Source: Chloroflexota bacterium (GTDB lineage Bacteria > Chloroflexota > Dormibacteria > Dormibacterales > Dormibacteraceae). Taken from it: DNA of 64,000 nt. A program made the translations under genes and the position numbers. Shown piece after piece: positions 42,255 to 50,931 of this stretch. Under the pieces are notes generated by a model that was not told the origin of the DNA, ran no database searches, and saw only the letters and a list, made by a program, of their open reading frames with translations. The number at the start of each line of letters is the position of its first letter. The first letter of the stretch is position 1. The stretch is from NCBI GenBank assembly GCA_005880915.1, contig VBIW01000036.1, positions 198,881-262,880 on the forward strand. Reading direction: 5' to 3'.

Positions 42255-42581
42255 GTGAAGGCAAAACGTCGAATCGCGGATCCGTTCGACGCACTGGGCA
42301 ACCCGTACCGTCGCGAGATCGTCGAGCTCCTTGCCCGCAAGCCGCGGTCCGTGCAGCAGATCGCCGACCACCTCCCGATCAGCCGGCCTGCGGTGTCGCG
42401 ACATCTCAGCGTGCTGAACAGGGCGGGCCTGGTGTCAGATGAGCAAGTGGGCGCGCGGAGGCTATACCGCCTCGACGAGCAAGGCGCTGAGGCTGTGGGC
42501 CGCTACCTGGCGCAGGTCTGGGGCAACGTCGGCGTTCGCTTCAAGCTTTTCGCCGAGAACACAACGCCTCGCTCGCGGTGA
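42255..42581 (+). CDS. ArsR-family transcriptional regulator
   Basis: The 108-residue protein starts GTG at 42255. The winged helix reads DALGNPYRREIVELLARKPRSVQQIADHLPISRPAVSRHLSVLNRAGLV. No metal-binding cysteine motif is present, so it belongs to the SRPBCC-linked, non-metal subgroup. It overlaps the SRPBCC gene (GTGA) and probably binds the stacked operator just upstream. Confidence 0.9.
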   Translation: MKAKRRIADPFDALGNPYRREIVELLARKPRSVQQIADHLPISRPAVSRHLSVLNRAGLVSDEQVGARRLYRLDEQGAEAVGRYLAQVWGNVGVRFKLFAENTTPRSR

Positions 42582-43018
42582 TCGAGCCGCTCCGGATTTC
42601 GTTCGAGGTCGCTTGCTCGCCCGACCACGCGTTCACGACGTGGACGCGGCGCGCCGCCGCGTGGTGGCCGCCGGAGCACACGGTCTCGCACCAGCCGGGC
42701 GCCGAGATCGTCTTCGAGCCCAAGGTGGGCGGGCGTATCTTCGAGCGCACTCGCGAGGGTGAGGAGATCGAGTGGGGCGAGGTCACGGAGTGGGGGCCGC
42801 CGCGACGTCTGAGCTATCGCTGGCACATCGCCACGGACCCGGCCAATGCGACCGATGTCGAGATCGTGTTCCGCCGCCTGCCCAACGCGACGACGCGGGT
42901 CGAGATCGAGCACGGTGGCTGGGAGCGGATTGGCGCGATAGGCCAGGTCTGGCGCGACGCGAACAACGCTGGTTGGGACGGCGTGCTGCCTTCTTACCGG
43001 GCGCAGGCAGCAGGTTAG
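42578..43018 (+). CDS. SRPBCC (AHSA1-like) domain protein
   Basis: This 146-residue protein is a START/Bet v 1-type hydrophobic-pocket domain: ISFEVACSPDHAFTTWTRRAAAWWPPEHTV, VGGRIFERTREGEEIEWGEVTEWGPPRRLSYRW, ending GWDGVLPSYRAQ. ArsR and AHSA1 genes are commonly paired; the SRPBCC protein may bind a small ligand or lipid. It starts GTG overlapping the regulator stop. Convergent with the carboxypeptidase, four bases overlapping. Confidence 0.9.
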   Translation: MIEPLRISFEVACSPDHAFTTWTRRAAAWWPPEHTVSHQPGAEIVFEPKVGGRIFERTREGEEIEWGEVTEWGPPRRLSYRWHIATDPANATDVEIVFRRLPNATTRVEIEHGGWERIGAIGQVWRDANNAGWDGVLPSYRAQAAG

Positions 43019-44208
43019 AACGAGAGCCTGGTCAGCCTCCAGAACCGGCCGGGCGGATAGAGCGCGTCGGCCGTGACGAGCGGAACATCGAGGACGTAGT
43101 CGCCAAGCACGAGGTGCTCGGTTCCTTCGGGCGTGCTCGAGGCCACTGGTCTGTCGAGCACGATCGAGCTCGCTTGAAGTCTCTCGCGCAGCACCATCCC
43201 CGGCCACTCGGCGAGGTCGACGTCGACCGTCGATACGAGGTCCGACTGGGCTCCCCACGGAGTCGTGTAAGTGGCGACCGCCTGGTTGCGGCTGATCACC
43301 CGCCGGACATGGAGCGCCGATGACATCGCGCTGATGAGCGTCTCGGCGGCGGCGAATGCGTCCTCGAGCCGCGGCAATCCCATCACGCATCCGTAGACGA
43401 CGATCGTGTGCCCGTCCACGGTTGCGTTGGCTGCGTATAGGAAGTTGGCGCCGGTGTTGAACCCGGAACCGGTTTTGATGCCGACTATGCCGGCCTTGCC
43501 GAGGGCCGCATTCACGTTGTACACCGTGCCTACGACCGGCAGATCGACCTGCCCCATCGCGACGATCTGGTCGAAGACCGTGTTCTGCATCGCCGCCATG
43601 CCCAGGGTCACGAGGTCGGTTGGAGTGCTGATGCTGGCTGCGGACGCGCCCGCAGGGTCGGCGAACTTTGTGTGAGTGAGGTGGAGCGCCGTGGCGCGCG
43701 TGTTCATTTTGACCACGAAGGCCTCGACCGAACCTGCGTCCCAGCGGGCGATGGTCTCAGCGAGGTTGTTGGCCGAAGGAATCAGCATGCCCTGCAGCAC
43801 CTGCAGCTCCGTCAGCGGCTCCCCGGCGCTGACCAGGACCACCGACTGCTTGTCGCTCAGGTCGGCCTGGTATGACTGCACATCCGCGTCGGTCAGCGTG
43901 ATTGTCGGACCGGTCTCGCCCTTCTTGAGCGGCTTGTCCTCGAGCACGATCAAGGCTGTCATGACTTTGGTGACGCTCGCGGCGGGCAGCGTCGTCTCGT
44001 TACCTGAGCTGGCGATGAACCCAAGACCCGAGACCGCGACCGCACCGGAGCCGTGCGCGGGCCAGGGGAGTGTCGGGGCGGTGCCGGGGACGCTGTCCGA
44101 GCTTGGAAGGTGCGACGTCGCTGGGACGGCCGGAATCGGGCGCAGGTAGTTGAAGGCCGCCACGGCGACCACGATCAACAGCAGCGCGCCCCCCAAACGC
44201 CAGCGCAT
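43015..44208 (-). CDS. D-alanyl-D-alanine carboxypeptidase (PBP5/6 type)
   Basis: The real start is ATG at 44208 (397 residues); the open frame continues upstream only as antisense of the antiporter. An N-terminal membrane anchor (about 6-23) precedes the penicillin-binding domain with AASVTKVM (SxxK), IPSANN (SxN) and GIKTGSG (KTG). These are the S11 peptidase motifs. It trims the terminal D-Ala of peptidoglycan side chains. The signal is not clearly cleavable, so it may be anchored. Confidence 0.92.
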   Translation of the reverse strand: MRWRLGGALLLIVVAVAAFNYLRPIPAVPATSHLPSSDSVPGTAPTLPWPAHGSGAVAVSGLGFIASSGNETTLPAASVTKVMTALIVLEDKPLKKGETGPTITLTDADVQSYQADLSDKQSVVLVSAGEPLTELQVLQGMLIPSANNLAETIARWDAGSVEAFVVKMNTRATALHLTHTKFADPAGASAASISTPTDLVTLGMAAMQNTVFDQIVAMGQVDLPVVGTVYNVNAALGKAGIVGIKTGSGFNTGANFLYAANATVDGHTIVVYGCVMGLPRLEDAFAAAETLISAMSSALHVRRVISRNQAVATYTTPWGAQSDLVSTVDVDLAEWPGMVLRERLQASSIVLDRPVASSTPEGTEHLVLGDYVLDVPLVTADALYPPGRFWRLTRLSF

Positions 44209-44219
44209 CCCCGAAAACG

Positions 44220-45428
44220 TTAATGAACCTGGGTACGCAGGCGCAGCAGGTCGGCCACCGGGAGGAGCAGCCCGCCCTGGACGATGAGTGAGAGCACGAC
44301 CATGCCGTAGGCGATGACCGAGACCTGCGGGTTCACCTGCGGGTAGGCCGCCACCGACAGGGCGAGCGCCACCGACAGCGCGCCGCGCATTCCTCCCCAA
44401 AGCGTCATGTGCCGCCAGCTCCAGGGGATCGAAGATGCGCGAACGTCGACGAGGCCAAGGAGGCCGTACACGGGAAGAGCGCGCGCCGCGAGCATGATCG
44501 CGTAGGCACCCAGAGCGAGGCCCGCGACGCCGAGAAGCCGCTGCGCTGGCAGTGCGATCCCGACCATCAGAAAGAGGATGGCATTGAGGACAAAGGCGAG
44601 CAGGTTCCAGAAGCCGTGCAGCTGGGTCCCCGCCAGGCGTCCGGTCTTGCTCCCGTAACGCGCTACCGCGATTCCCGCGACGACCACGGAGACGACCCCT
44701 GACGCGTGCACGAGGTCGGCGGCCAGGTACGAACCGTAGGCGACGACGAGGGTGACCAGGATCTCCAGCTCGGCGTCCTTGAGGATGCGCAGGAAGGCTG
44801 CACCCACCGCGCCGGCAGCGAGTCCGATCGCGACCCCGACCACGGTCACGAACACAAACCGGAGAGCGGCATCCGTCAGCGAAGGACGTGACGTGAGGAT
44901 TGTCCCCAGGACGGCCGCGAACACGGCGACGCCGGTGCCATCGTTGAGCAGGCTCTCCCCGTCGAGGATGGCCTCGAGGCCGCGCGGCGCTCCGACCTGG
45001 CGCAGCAGCCCGACGACAGCTATCGGGTCGGTGGCGGCGACGATCGAGCCGAGCAGAAAACCTGAGGCCCAATCGAGGCCCAGGCCATAGTGTGCCAGCG
45101 CACCGATCACCAGCACGGTCAGGAAGACGCCCACTGTCGCGAGCAGGCTGATCGGGATTAGTCGACGCCGCATCTCTTGCAGGTCGAGCGAGAGCGACAC
45201 CTCGAAGATCAGGCCCGGGACGAACGCGAGGAGAATCAGGTCCGGCCCTACACCTGGCAGGCGCAGCCCAGGGATCAACCCGATCAAGATTCCGCCGATC
45301 GCGAGCAGGACCGGGTAGGGCACGATCGGCGTGGTGCGCGAGATCAGCCGGAGCCCGGTGGCAGCCGCGCCGAGGATGATCAGGAAGAACAGGAAGCTCT
45401 GCGCTGCGCTCATCGTGGCGGCCTTCAT
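44220..45428 (-). CDS. Na+/H+ antiporter, CPA1 family
   Basis: About 402 residues from ATG at 45428; ATG 45413 is another possible start. Twelve or so membrane helices. Conserved elements are VAATDPIAVVGLLRQVG, ILDGESLLNDGTGVAVF with the ion-binding Asp region, and WGGMRGALSVALALS near the end. It exchanges Na+ for H+ and helps pH and salt tolerance. It lies 11 bases upstream of the carboxypeptidase gene. Confidence 0.9.
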   Translation of the reverse strand: MKAATMSAAQSFLFFLIILGAAATGLRLISRTTPIVPYPVLLAIGGILIGLIPGLRLPGVGPDLILLAFVPGLIFEVSLSLDLQEMRRRLIPISLLATVGVFLTVLVIGALAHYGLGLDWASGFLLGSIVAATDPIAVVGLLRQVGAPRGLEAILDGESLLNDGTGVAVFAAVLGTILTSRPSLTDAALRFVFVTVVGVAIGLAAGAVGAAFLRILKDAELEILVTLVVAYGSYLAADLVHASGVVSVVVAGIAVARYGSKTGRLAGTQLHGFWNLLAFVLNAILFLMVGIALPAQRLLGVAGLALGAYAIMLAARALPVYGLLGLVDVRASSIPWSWRHMTLWGGMRGALSVALALSVAAYPQVNPQVSVIAYGMVVLSLIVQGGLLLPVADLLRLRTQVH

Positions 45429-45674
45429 CTCCTGCCGACCAGACTTCCCGGCACACCACGGAATTTGGGCGGTCCGAGTGGACCGCACGCGAAATTCTAG
45501 AGCGTCATCCCCGCTGCATCACCACGGCTTGACAAGCCGGGGTGCAGCGCATAACGGCGCGCCTCTAACTTCGAGCAATCGTTAGTGGGGGATGGCCTGG
45601 GCAGGGCATGTGTCCAGGTCGAGGGCACACCGGCCCTGCAGATCGGCTAGAGCTCGACGCCTCCCCTACCTTGC

Positions 45675-45707
45675 TCGTCCGGCCCGCAACGCGCGGGCCG
45701 GGCGAGT
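45675..45707. terminator. Long GC hairpin, terminator-like
   Basis: CTCGTCCGGCCCGC pairs over 14 positions (one G-T) with GCGGGCCGGGCGAG around an AACGC loop, just beyond the stop of the KaiC-like gene. No strong T-run follows on either strand. The remaining gap 45489-45674 shows nothing definite. Confidence 0.55.
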
Positions 45708-45710
45708 CTT

Positions 45711-47105
45711 TCAGGGGGTCATGCTCAGGACGTCGCCGAGGACGAACCCCTTCTCGGTGATCTCATAACGGTGGACTGTCGGGCGGTGATGCAGCGCCCG
45801 AGTCTTGAGGATCGTGATGGCACGGGCCAGCTCCGGACCCTCCTGAACGTACTGCAGCAGCACCACGTTGTCCGCGAGGTGGGATAGCCCTTGCTCCGAG
45901 ATCCGCCTCAGCTGAAACAGCTCCGGCACCTCGACGACCATCATCAAACTGACCCCCGCACGCTCGAGCCGTTGCGTCAACGAAAACATCCACTCGCGGA
46001 AGCGGGCCGGATCCGACGCCGCTGTCATCACGTCCGGCAGGCTGTCGATCACGACGCGCCTGGCGCTCGTCTTCTTGATCACGTCCAGGAGCTGGTAGAC
46101 CCACTCGTCGATGTAAATGTCGACGACGCTCCGACTGAGCACGGTAACGCCTCCAGGCTCTTCGAACTTCCACCCAAACGATTGGGCGATCCTGGCCAGC
46201 TGTGTGGTGTTCTCCTGGAAAGTGGCGTGGATTCCCGGTTCCCCAGAGTCCGCTCCGCGAAAGAGGAAATGCAGCCCCATCAGCGTCTTGCCGATCCCCG
46301 ACGGGCCGGCGACCAGTGTCGTGGACCCCGCCCAGTAACCACCCTGACCGAGCATCTGGTCCAGAGCTTCGATCCCGGTTGACGAGCGCTCCGAGCTCAG
46401 CTGGTACGTGGACTCGACGAGAGAGTCGGCCAGCCGAGGAAACACGCTGAACCCACCGTCGGTGATCCGGTAAGCGTGCTCGCCTGAGCGATATGCGCTG
46501 CCGCGCAGCTTGAGCACCTGCAGCACACGAAGCTCACGGGCGCCGACATGCTTGATGTCCAGGGCGATGATGCTGTCTGCGACGGCAAACTCTGCAGCGT
46601 CCAGCGCTTGCCCCGGCGAGTAAGGCGCATTCCACAGCGAGGTCGTGGCGCTCGCGCCAAAAAGGCGAGTGAGTCCGTAGAGAAAGCGCCGGAACGAAGT
46701 GCTGTCGCCGGATACCGCCTGAAACGCTCTGAAGCTGTCGATGACAACGATGCCGGGGCGCAGCTCTTTCAAGTAGCGCTCGACCGCATCCAGGATGGAA
46801 TCGAGCCCGTCTCCGCCCAGGACCTGGCCCAGGTCTTCGTAGATGACGCGGCCGTCCCGAATGGCTTCTTTGTCGAAGATCTTGAGTGACTCGCCGAAAC
46901 GAAGGATTTTGTCGAGAGGCTCGGAGAGGGTCGACAGGTACAGCGCGGGTTGCTCGGCTGTTGCGTTATGAAAAGCGAACTGCTGGCTGAGGATCGTCTT
47001 GCCGCTTCCCGGCACGCCAACGATCAGGTTGATCGAGTTCTTGAGCAGGCCGCCGTTCAGGATCTCGTCCAGCCGGTGGTTCCCGCTCGGCAGCCGATCG
47101 ATCAA
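45711..47105 (-). CDS. KaiC-like double RecA-fold ATPase
   Basis: The 464-residue protein is a tandem KaiC/RadA-type ATPase. The first domain has Walker A GVPGSGKT (30-37) and Walker B IVVIDSFRAF; the second has GPSGIGKT near 265 and RRVVIDSLPDVM. The catalytic acidic pair of KaiC (TxEE) reads TLSEPLDK in the first domain and ATFQENTT in the second, so one acid is changed in each. Cyanobacterial KaiC autophosphorylation sites are not evident. Probably a signalling switch rather than a true clock. It overlaps the MerR-receiver gene by four bases. Confidence 0.9.
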   Translation of the reverse strand: MIDRLPSGNHRLDEILNGGLLKNSINLIVGVPGSGKTILSQQFAFHNATAEQPALYLSTLSEPLDKILRFGESLKIFDKEAIRDGRVIYEDLGQVLGGDGLDSILDAVERYLKELRPGIVVIDSFRAFQAVSGDSTSFRRFLYGLTRLFGASATTSLWNAPYSPGQALDAAEFAVADSIIALDIKHVGARELRVLQVLKLRGSAYRSGEHAYRITDGGFSVFPRLADSLVESTYQLSSERSSTGIEALDQMLGQGGYWAGSTTLVAGPSGIGKTLMGLHFLFRGADSGEPGIHATFQENTTQLARIAQSFGWKFEEPGGVTVLSRSVVDIYIDEWVYQLLDVIKKTSARRVVIDSLPDVMTAASDPARFREWMFSLTQRLERAGVSLMMVVEVPELFQLRRISEQGLSHLADNVVLLQYVQEGPELARAITILKTRALHHRPTVHRYEITEKGFVLGDVLSMTP

Positions 47106-47791
47106 CGGCTGAGGGGCGATCGCCGCGTTTCGCGCGATTGGCGAGTCAACGCGCTGGTCCCGAGCAGGTCGCGCACCGAGGAAACGAGCGCCAGCGATTC
47201 CACCGGCTTGCGGAGGAAAGCGGCCGCGCCGAGATGAACCGCCTCATCCACGCTGTCGATCGCGGCAACGGCGAGAATCTGGGCCGTCCCCTTGGCTGCG
47301 AACTCGGCGCACAGACGGAAGCCGGCACCGCCCCCGATGAGGAGATCGATGACGACCACATCGGGTGATCGTTCCTGGAAGTGGAGCCTGGCCTGCACCG
47401 CGTCCAACGCGATAGCCACGTCGTAGCCCTCTGTGCGCAAGAAGTACTCCTCTAGGTCGGCCGCATAGGGGTCTCTCTCGACGATGAGGATGAGGGGCCG
47501 AGCCTCGGTTGGTCGCTCGGCCGGGACGGCCGGTGTGCCGGCGCCGGACAGCTCCTGAGCGAGGAGCCGGTGTGCGTCGGCCGCGGTCGCCCCGGCGTCG
47601 ATCTGGGATTTGACGTAGCGCAGCTGTTCAACCTGGGCCCGTGAGTAAAGGCGCTGGGCCCCTCCGCTGCGGGTGGGCGTGATGATCGAATAACGCTCCT
47701 CCCAGGCGCGCAGCGTCGACGTGGGCACCTCGAGCATCCGGGCCACCGCCCCGATGCTGTAGACAGCCCGGTCGTCTCGAGGAGTCGCCAA
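47102..47791 (-). CDS. MerR-type HTH fused to a response-regulator receiver domain
   Basis: This 229-residue protein starts TTG at 47791 with GGAGG eight bases before. Residues about 9-75 form a MerR winged helix (YSIGAVARMLEVPTSTLRAWEERYSIITPTRSGGAQRLYS). Residues about 98-215 form a receiver: LILIVERDPYAADLEEYF, phospho-Asp candidate D149 in VVVIDLLIGGGAG, and LRKPVES with the conserved Lys. MerR at the N-terminus of a receiver is an unusual order. It is translationally coupled to the KaiC-like ATPase, which may be its partner. Confidence 0.88.
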   Translation of the reverse strand: MATPRDDRAVYSIGAVARMLEVPTSTLRAWEERYSIITPTRSGGAQRLYSRAQVEQLRYVKSQIDAGATAADAHRLLAQELSGAGTPAVPAERPTEARPLILIVERDPYAADLEEYFLRTEGYDVAIALDAVQARLHFQERSPDVVVIDLLIGGGAGFRLCAEFAAKGTAQILAVAAIDSVDEAVHLGAAAFLRKPVESLALVSSVRDLLGTSALTRQSRETRRSPLSR

Positions 47792-47874
47792 GCATCAGCC
47801 TCCAACAGGAAGTTTAACTATTGCAGAGCTTTTGGCGCAAGGCGCTGTATACGGATTTACGTACCTCAGAGGTC

Positions 47875-47903
47875 TTGCGCAGTTCTTGCCGAGGTAGTAG
47901 AGT
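47875..47903 (+). promoter_or_regulatory. Candidate sigma-70 promoter
   Basis: TTGCGC and TAGAGT are separated by exactly 17 bases, upstream of the short frame at 47919 and the STAS gene. The divergent MerR gene begins 84 bases away. Confidence 0.35.
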
Positions 47904-47918
47904 CTTTTGCGGGGGTCG

Positions 47919-47996
47919 ATGAAGGACCGCGAGATGGGTGGACCGGTGGAGGAGTCCGAGCCGCTGTCGGGGGAGATGGCCGGGAAGGGTGAGTGA
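47919..47996 (+). CDS. Possible 25-residue acidic peptide frame
   Basis: ATG at 47919 opens a 25-codon frame (MKDREMGGPVEESEPLSGEM, then AGKGE) ending TGA at 47994. It lies between the candidate promoter and the STAS frame. No strong ribosome site precedes it. It could be a leader that delivers ribosomes to the STAS gene, or chance. Confidence 0.25.
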   Translation: MKDREMGGPVEESEPLSGEMAGKGE

Positions 47997-48014
47997 CCGC
48001 GGGAGGAAGGAGGG

Positions 48015-48404
48015 ATTCCGGTCGAGGGGAAGGAAGGGGACCGTCTTTACGCCGACTCGTATGTCGTCGTAACGCGCACCGCGCCGTCCGGTGCGCTGAG
48101 CATCGCGGGATTCATTGACCACCGCAACGCCGAAGCCGTGGCGGGTGCGCTCATAGCCGAGCTCAACGGCGACGGGACAGGCCCGGCTGACGGTCACAGT
48201 CTGGATGGCGACCTCCATGTCGACCTGAGCCTGCTCGAGTTCGTCGACGTGGCGGGGATAAGGCGGATTGTGAAAGTGGCCGACAGCGCCCCGTCCGCGT
48301 CACGCCTCGTGCTGCACGGGCTGCCGACGGCAATCCTCAAGGTCATGACGGTCGTCGGGTGGGCCGACCATCCGAAGCTGGTCGTCGACGAGGCAAGCCC
48401 GTAG
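48015..48404 (+). CDS. STAS-domain protein (anti-sigma factor antagonist-like), start unclear
   Basis: The STAS fold needs residues upstream of the first standard start (GTG 48138): in the same frame [21 protein letters not shown] precedes [37 protein letters not shown]. The frame is open back to 47996, but offers no ATG, GTG or TTG before 48138; ATT at 48015 is given because AAGGAGG lies immediately before it. The Ser or Thr normally phosphorylated is not obvious (EFVDVAG, where DSxG is usual). Role in signalling is likely. Confidence 0.55.
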   Translation: MPVEGKEGDRLYADSYVVVTRTAPSGALSIAGFIDHRNAEAVAGALIAELNGDGTGPADGHSLDGDLHVDLSLLEFVDVAGIRRIVKVADSAPSASRLVLHGLPTAILKVMTVVGWADHPKLVVDEASP

Positions 48405-48432
48405 CCGTTTCGGATCCTATGATCGGCCAGCA

Positions 48433-49464
48433 GTGAAAGCGCTCGTCAAAGCAAAGGCCGAGCCCGGACTCTGGCTGCGGGATGTCCCCGAGCCGAAGCC
48501 TGGTCCCGGCGAAGTCTTGATCCGCGTCCTCCGCACCGGCATCTGCGGCACCGACCTTCACATCGACAGCTGGAACGAGTGGGCGCAGCACACCATCCAC
48601 CCGCCCCTGGTGGTCGGGCACGAGTTCGTCGGCGAGGTGGTCGAGCTCGGCGAGGGCGTTGCGTCGGTCTTTCCCGGCGAGATCGTGGGCGCTGAGGGCC
48701 ACATCACCTGCGGCAAATGCCGGAACTGCCTGGCCGGCCGACGCGTGCTATGCGCCAACACGGTCGGCATCGGCGTGCAGCGCGACGGGGCCTTCGCCGA
48801 GCTCATCGTCATGCCGGCGGGCAACCTGTGGCCGCACCTCACCGAAATCGACCTCGACGTGGCCTCGATCTTCGACCCGTTCGGCAACGCGGTCCACACC
48901 GCGACGCAGTACCGCCTCGTCGCCGAAGACGTGCTGATCACTGGCGCGGGACCGATCGGGATCATGGCCGCGATGGTCGCGCGTCACAACGGCGCGCGCT
49001 ACGTCGTCATCACCGACGTCAGCGATTACCGGCTGGAGCTGGCACGCAAGGCCGGCGTCACCAGGGCGGTCGACGTGCGACGGACGAAGCTGCTGCAGGT
49101 GCAGCAGGAGCTCGGCATGAAGGAAGGGTTCGACGTAGCCTTCGAGATGTCCGGCGTGCCGGCAGCGCTGCGCGAGATGATCGACAACATGGCGCACGGA
49201 GGCCGGCTCGCGCTGCTCGGGCTGCCGGAGCACGAATACCCGATCGACTGGACGCAAGTGGTCTTCAAGATGCTCACCATCAAAGGCGTGTACGGCCGTC
49301 AGATCTTTGAGACGTGGTATCAGATGTCGGTGTTCGTCCAGAGCGGCCTCGACATCTCCCCCGTGATCACCCACCGTTTTCCGTATCACCAGTACAAGGA
49401 GGCTTTCGCCGTCGCCCACTCAGGGCTTTGCGGCAAGGTCGTCCTGGACTGGACAGCACAATAA
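48433..49464 (+). CDS. tdh: L-threonine 3-dehydrogenase
   Basis: The 343-residue zinc alcohol dehydrogenase starts GTG at 48433. Catalytic zinc ligands show in [15 protein letters not shown] and [10 protein letters not shown]; the structural zinc loop is [15 protein letters not shown]; the NAD site is [17 protein letters not shown]. It oxidises threonine to 2-amino-3-ketobutyrate. The next gene, seven bases on, is the matching ligase, which secures the assignment. Confidence 0.95.
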   Translation: MKALVKAKAEPGLWLRDVPEPKPGPGEVLIRVLRTGICGTDLHIDSWNEWAQHTIHPPLVVGHEFVGEVVELGEGVASVFPGEIVGAEGHITCGKCRNCLAGRRVLCANTVGIGVQRDGAFAELIVMPAGNLWPHLTEIDLDVASIFDPFGNAVHTATQYRLVAEDVLITGAGPIGIMAAMVARHNGARYVVITDVSDYRLELARKAGVTRAVDVRRTKLLQVQQELGMKEGFDVAFEMSGVPAALREMIDNMAHGGRLALLGLPEHEYPIDWTQVVFKMLTIKGVYGRQIFETWYQMSVFVQSGLDISPVITHRFPYHQYKEAFAVAHSGLCGKVVLDWTAQ

Positions 49465-49471
49465 GAGAACC

Positions 49472-50653
49472 ATGTTCGACCGCATGCGATCGCACCTGAT
49501 CATGCAGCTCGAAGAGATCCGCAGCGCCGGCCTGGAAAAGCCCGAGCGCGTGATCGACTCGCCCCAGGGCGCGATGGTCGCCGTCCTGGATCGCGAAGTC
49601 TTGAACCTGTGTGCAAACAATTACCTCGGCCTGGCCGATCACCCCGCGGTCGTTGCTGCGGCCAAGGATGCGCTGGACCGCTGGGGTTACGGCATGGCCT
49701 CGGTCCGGTTCATCTGCGGCACGCAGGAGGTGCACAAAGAGCTGGAGGCGGCGCTCACCGACTTCCTCGGCACCGAGGACACCATCCTTTACTCGTCGTG
49801 CTTCGACGCCAACGGCGGGATCTTCGAGGCGCTGCTGGACGAGCGTGACGCGGTCATCTCTGATGCTTTGAACCACGCGAGCATCATCGACGGCATCCGG
49901 CTGTGCAAGGCGCAGCGGTTTCGCTACGCCAACCGCGACATGGATGACCTCGAACGCCAGCTGAAGGACAGTGCGGGTGCGCGATTCAGGCTGGTTGTGA
50001 CCGACGGTGTCTTCTCGATGGATGGCTACATGGCGCCGCTGCCCGAGATCTGCGAGCTCGCCGAGCGCTATGACGCGATGGTGATGGTCGACGACTCGCA
50101 CGCAGTCGGGTTCATCGGCGCGAACGGGCGCGGCACACATGAGCACCACCGTGTGATGGGCCGGATCGATGCCCTCACCGGGACGCTCGGCAAGGCGCTG
50201 GGCGGGGCGAGCGGCGGCTATGTGTCGGGCCGGAAGGAGCTCGTCGCGATGCTGCGCCAGCGGTCCCGCCCGTACCTCTTCTCCAACTCGGTCCCACCGC
50301 CTATTGCTGCGGCGAGCTTGACTGTGCTCGACCTCTTGCGTAACGCCAACGACCTTCGCCAGCGCCTGGCGGAGAACACGAAGCACTTCCGCTCCCGCAT
50401 GACCGAAGAGGAGTTCGACATCCTGCCCGGCGACCACCCGATCGTGCCGGTCATGGTCGGCGACGCAGCGCTCGCCGCCCGTATGTCCGCCGTGATGCTC
50501 CAGAAGGGCGTCTACGTGGTGGGCTTTTCCTACCCGGTCGTGCCGCAGGGCAAGGCGCGAATTCGAACCCAGGTGTCTGCCGCCCACTCCACGGAGGACC
50601 TGGAACGGGCGGTCCAGGCTTTCGTCGAGACGCGCCGCGAGGTCGCTCGGTAA
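49472..50653 (+). CDS. kbl: Glycine C-acetyltransferase (2-amino-3-ketobutyrate CoA ligase)
   Basis: This 393-residue alpha-oxoamine synthase has [39 protein letters not shown] and [15 protein letters not shown] with the PLP Lys. Context after tdh separates it from BioF. It cleaves 2-amino-3-ketobutyrate with CoA to glycine and acetyl-CoA. Together the pair degrades threonine, which makes sense beside threonine-independent isoleucine synthesis (cimA). Confidence 0.95.
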   Translation: MFDRMRSHLIMQLEEIRSAGLEKPERVIDSPQGAMVAVLDREVLNLCANNYLGLADHPAVVAAAKDALDRWGYGMASVRFICGTQEVHKELEAALTDFLGTEDTILYSSCFDANGGIFEALLDERDAVISDALNHASIIDGIRLCKAQRFRYANRDMDDLERQLKDSAGARFRLVVTDGVFSMDGYMAPLPEICELAERYDAMVMVDDSHAVGFIGANGRGTHEHHRVMGRIDALTGTLGKALGGASGGYVSGRKELVAMLRQRSRPYLFSNSVPPPIAAASLTVLDLLRNANDLRQRLAENTKHFRSRMTEEEFDILPGDHPIVPVMVGDAALAARMSAVMLQKGVYVVGFSYPVVPQGKARIRTQVSAAHSTEDLERAVQAFVETRREVAR

Positions 50654-50682
50654 CCGGAGCCCGAAAAGCGTTTTTCGGATAA

Positions 50683-50931
50683 ATGGGCGAGCACGAGCGG
50701 ACTCTGGTCCGGTTGGGCAAGATCCTGGAGCAGATCGCGCGGCCTCACGGATGTGACGAAGCACTGCCTGTCGAGGTCCAGGCCAGCCTGTGGCAGCTCG
50801 GCTTTCCCTGCAATGGGCTGACCCCGCGAGAGGTGCTGATCCCGCGGCTGTGGGCCCGCAAGCGGTCCCTCCTGATCGGGATCGGGCATGAATGGCGCGG
50901 TCCGGGGATCACGCCGCCAAGCGCCGCCTGA
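50683..50931 (+). CDS. Small hypothetical protein
   Basis: The 82-residue protein starts ATG at 50683, 29 bases after kbl, and overlaps the topoisomerase start by 40 bases. It has one helical stretch (LVRLGKILEQIARPHGCDEALPVEVQASL) and an R/W-rich tail. No motif is recognised. Its position argues for cotranscription with topoisomerase IB. Confidence 0.45.
   Translation: MGEHERTLVRLGKILEQIARPHGCDEALPVEVQASLWQLGFPCNGLTPREVLIPRLWARKRSLLIGIGHEWRGPGITPPSAA

Noticed and set aside
44209..45459. Minus-strand extension of the carboxypeptidase frame
   Set aside because: It lies in another frame of the antiporter gene and is Arg/Pro/Gly-rich shadow sequence.
45711..47105. True circadian KaiC
   Set aside because: No kaiA or kaiB is present, one catalytic acid is changed in each domain, and the phosphorylation sites are not evident.
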